DNA from: Microbacterium barkeri
GTDB lineage: Bacteria > Actinomycetota > Actinomycetes > Actinomycetales > Microbacteriaceae
Length of the DNA: 64,000 nucleotides
Direction of reading: 5' to 3'
Assembly: GCF_027921765.1 (NCBI RefSeq)
Contig: NZ_BSEJ01000007.1
Span: 62,001 to 126,000 of the forward strand
A program made the translations under genes and the position numbers. This document shows, piece by piece, positions 62,176 to 64,000 of the stretch. Numbering within the stretch: the stretch's first letter is position 1; every line of letters begins with the position of its first letter. Below the pieces are notes generated by a model. That model ran no database searches and was not told the DNA's origin. It saw nothing but the letters and a program-made list of their open reading frames with translations.

Positions 62176-63786
62176 TCATCCGATCGCCATCGCACCCTGT
62201 GGGATGTGGACGAGCCGGACGCCTCCGGCCTCGACCGCCTCGCCGATCGCGGTGCCGATGTCGCCCCGTCGCTCGACGCGCACGCCCCGCGCGCCGAAGG
62301 CATCCGCGAGCGCAGCCCAGTCCGGCTGGACGAGATCGACGCCGATCGGCGCGATGCCCCGGTCGATCTCGTTCTGCCGGATCTCCGCGTAGCCGCCGTT
62401 GTCGACGCACACGACGACGAGGTCGAGCCGCTGCTCGACCGCGGTCATGAGCTCGTTGACGCAGAACATGAGCGCGCCGTCGCCCAGGACGGCGACGACG
62501 GGCCGCTCGGTCTGGGCGACCCGGGCGCCGATCGCGGCCGGGAGTCCGTATCCGAGCGTCGCGTAGGTCGGCGTGTAGAGCAGCGAATGCGGGCGCGCCT
62601 GGCGGAGCACGTTCGCGAGCGCCATGTAGACGATCTGCGACGAGTCGCCTGCGACGACCGCGTCGTGGGGCAGGGCTCGCGCGATGGCCTCGGCGAGCGC
62701 GACGGTCTCCGGGAGGGCCTCACGCGTCTCCGCGAGGATGGCCGCGCGCGCGTCGGCGAGGTCCGGCGCGGGGCGCGTCCGGATCGCGAGCTCGGCGAGC
62801 AGCGCGTCGAGGACGGCCCGGCAGTCGCCCACGATCCCGACCGTCGCCTCGAGGTTCTTGTGCACCTGCGCGGCCGAGATGTCGATGCGGATGACCCGGC
62901 CGCGTGCGGCGAGTGCGGGAGCCCACAGCTCGGCCTCGCCGAGCTTCGAGCCGAGCACGACGAGCACGTCTGCGTCCTCCGCGACCGCGCGCGCCGACGC
63001 GAGTCGCAGGTTCGAGCCGAGCGACAGGGGGTGGTGCTCGTCGACCGTCCCCTTGCCGTTGAGGGTCGTCAGCACCGGAGCGCCGAGGCGCTCGGCGAGC
63101 GCCGTCACCTGCGTCGCGGCGCGCGTGGCGCCCCCGCCGGCGACGATCACGGGGCGCCGGGCGCCCTCGAGAAGCGCGACAGCACGGGCGACGGCGGTCG
63201 CGTCCGGCCGTGCCGCCGGGCGGAGCTCGCGCGGCGCCCGTGCGGCGACCGGCACCTCGGCCGGCGCCTCGAGCACGTCGAGCGGGATCTCGATGTGCAC
63301 GGGGCGCGGCCGCGCCGTGCGGAAGAGCGCGAAGGCGTCGTGCACGGCGTCCACGGCCTCAGCCGCGCTCTCGACGCGGCGCGACCACTCCGCGATCGCA
63401 CCGACCATGGCGCTCGCATCCTTGGTCTCGTGGAGCGTGCCGACGTCGCGGAACTCGTCTCCGCGCGCGACCCCGGGCGACAGCACGAGCAGCGGGCGGG
63501 ACTCGCAGAACGCCGTGCCGATCGCGCTCATGGCGTTCTGCAGACCGGGCCCCGAGGTCGTGATGACGACGCCCGGCATCCCCGTCAGCTGCGCCCAGCC
63601 GTCCGCCCCGTAGCCCGAGCCCTGCTCATGGCGATTCGTGACGACGCGGATGCCGAGATCGGCCAGCGGGCGGTAGAGCTCGAGGTTGTGCGTGCCGGGG
63701 ATGCCGAAGACGGCCGTGACGCCGTAGGCGCGGATCGTCTCGAGCACCGCACGCCCCGCGGTGTCCGCGCCGTGCGCCCCGGTCAC
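62176..63786 (-). CDS. Thiamine-diphosphate-dependent 2-oxoacid decarboxylase-like enzyme
   Basis: 536 aa with the three domains of the acetolactate synthase/pyruvate oxidase group. The N-terminal Pyr domain has VTAVFGIPGTHNLELYRPL and NRHEQGSGYGADGWA (catalytic Glu in RHEQ). The middle Rossmann domain follows, and the C-terminal PP domain has GDGALMFCVNELMTAVEQ (GDG…N metal motif). RPVHIEIPLDVLEAPAEVP resembles AruI-type 5-guanidino-2-oxopentanoate decarboxylases, but substrate choice needs the downstream pathway. GTG 63786 has GGAGGTC upstream and overlaps the stop of the upstream amidohydrolase (GTGA), implying a joint pathway. Confidence 0.85.
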   Translation of the reverse strand: MTGAHGADTAGRAVLETIRAYGVTAVFGIPGTHNLELYRPLADLGIRVVTNRHEQGSGYGADGWAQLTGMPGVVITTSGPGLQNAMSAIGTAFCESRPLLVLSPGVARGDEFRDVGTLHETKDASAMVGAIAEWSRRVESAAEAVDAVHDAFALFRTARPRPVHIEIPLDVLEAPAEVPVAARAPRELRPAARPDATAVARAVALLEGARRPVIVAGGGATRAATQVTALAERLGAPVLTTLNGKGTVDEHHPLSLGSNLRLASARAVAEDADVLVVLGSKLGEAELWAPALAARGRVIRIDISAAQVHKNLEATVGIVGDCRAVLDALLAELAIRTRPAPDLADARAAILAETREALPETVALAEAIARALPHDAVVAGDSSQIVYMALANVLRQARPHSLLYTPTYATLGYGLPAAIGARVAQTERPVVAVLGDGALMFCVNELMTAVEQRLDLVVVCVDNGGYAEIRQNEIDRGIAPIGVDLVQPDWAALADAFGARGVRVERRGDIGTAIGEAVEAGGVRLVHIPQGAMAIG

Positions 63787-64000
63787 GAGCCGACCTCCGC
63801 GCGGTGACGGCGCTCGCCGCCGATCCACGTCTCCCTGACCCGGATGGCGGCGATGCGCTCGGGCTCGACCGCGAGCGGGTCTTCGCTCAGCACGGCGAAG
63901 TCCGCGCACTTCCCGACCTCGAGCGAGCCGAGATCGTCCTCCCGCCCGAGCGACACCGCACCTTCGTAGGTGTGGGCGCGCAGCGCCGCGCGCGCGGACA
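63783..64000 (-). CDS. Amidohydrolase, C-terminal part only (cut by window edge)
   Basis: About 72 C-terminal residues are present; the 5' part lies beyond 64000. The sequence GAVSLGREDDLGSLEVGKCADFAVLSEDPLAVEP is typical of the end of YtcJ/imidazolonepropionase-like amidohydrolases. There the ADF strand and the closing RVRETWIGGERR rebuild the small beta-sandwich next to the metal barrel. Its stop overlaps the ThDP enzyme start (GTGA), so the two are coupled and may act on the same compound. Substrate unknown. Confidence 0.82.
   Translation of the reverse strand, partial: SARAALRAHTYEGAVSLGREDDLGSLEVGKCADFAVLSEDPLAVEPERIAAIRVRETWIGGERRHRAEVGS

Overview
The window is chromosomal DNA of a very GC-rich actinobacterium. 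Gene content and style point to Microbacteriaceae, most likely Microbacterium or a close relative. Indicators are the garA–ftsR–merR cluster, an FtsE with a long acidic tail, HelR behind a rifamycin-associated element, and many leaderless promoters of the form TAnnnT-N6/7-start. I see no tRNA, rRNA, insertion sequence, prophage or CRISPR array. The window looks like core and soft-core chromosome with catabolic and defence-related cassettes.

Layout. 1-14200: pyruvate carboxylase (pyc) diverging from an orphan ParA-type ATPase; a 73-bp-period palindromic repeat array; the MerR/FtsR/GarA cluster; secreted CopC; dihydrolipoamide dehydrogenase; a CYTH phosphatase; a YihY membrane protein; a prepilin peptidase; smpB, ftsX and ftsE. 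14300-20000: a Cof-type HAD phosphatase, then a CydDC-like ABC exporter pair coupled to a sugar porter. 20000-26500: a giant secreted amylase/pullulanase fusion with two LacI-type operators, and a TetR regulator. 26500-34600: a LOG protein, a FtsX/LolD-type ABC transporter, a secreted beta-propeller phytase behind a PHO-box-like repeat, two TetR/oxidoreductase-type stress loci and a deaminase. 34600-42300: aminopeptidase N, an acyl-CoA thioesterase, a small Cys protein/lipid kinase/glycosyltransferase operon, and a secreted phytase-like/GDPD fusion. 42300-47900: a complete gluconate/L-idonate operon (gntP, SDR, idnD-like, gntK) with divergent gntR.

47900-53500: an MFS exporter with a structured leader and overlapping leader ORF. 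Then comes a cellulose-synthase-like GT2 with an unusual ~155-residue insertion, translationally linked to a leaderless 11-codon ORF and to a STAS antagonist and RsbW-like kinase pair. No phosphatase or sigma factor accompanies that pair. A DHA2-type MFS exporter follows. 53500-64000: SRPBCC protein, glucose-6-phosphate isomerase, metallophosphoesterase, FAD oxidase, helR with its element, a cyclase/formamidase, an ArsR-SRPBCC fusion regulator with a DHFR-like partner, a ThDP decarboxylase and a truncated amidohydrolase.

Themes: extracellular polymer and phosphorus scavenging (amylopullulanase, phytase, GDPD), sugar-acid catabolism, central carbon enzymes, and stress or antibiotic response. 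The best candidates for an undescribed system are the GT2–STAS–kinase operon, the palindromic repeat array and the MFS leader. All assignments come from reading the sequence; no database search was run.
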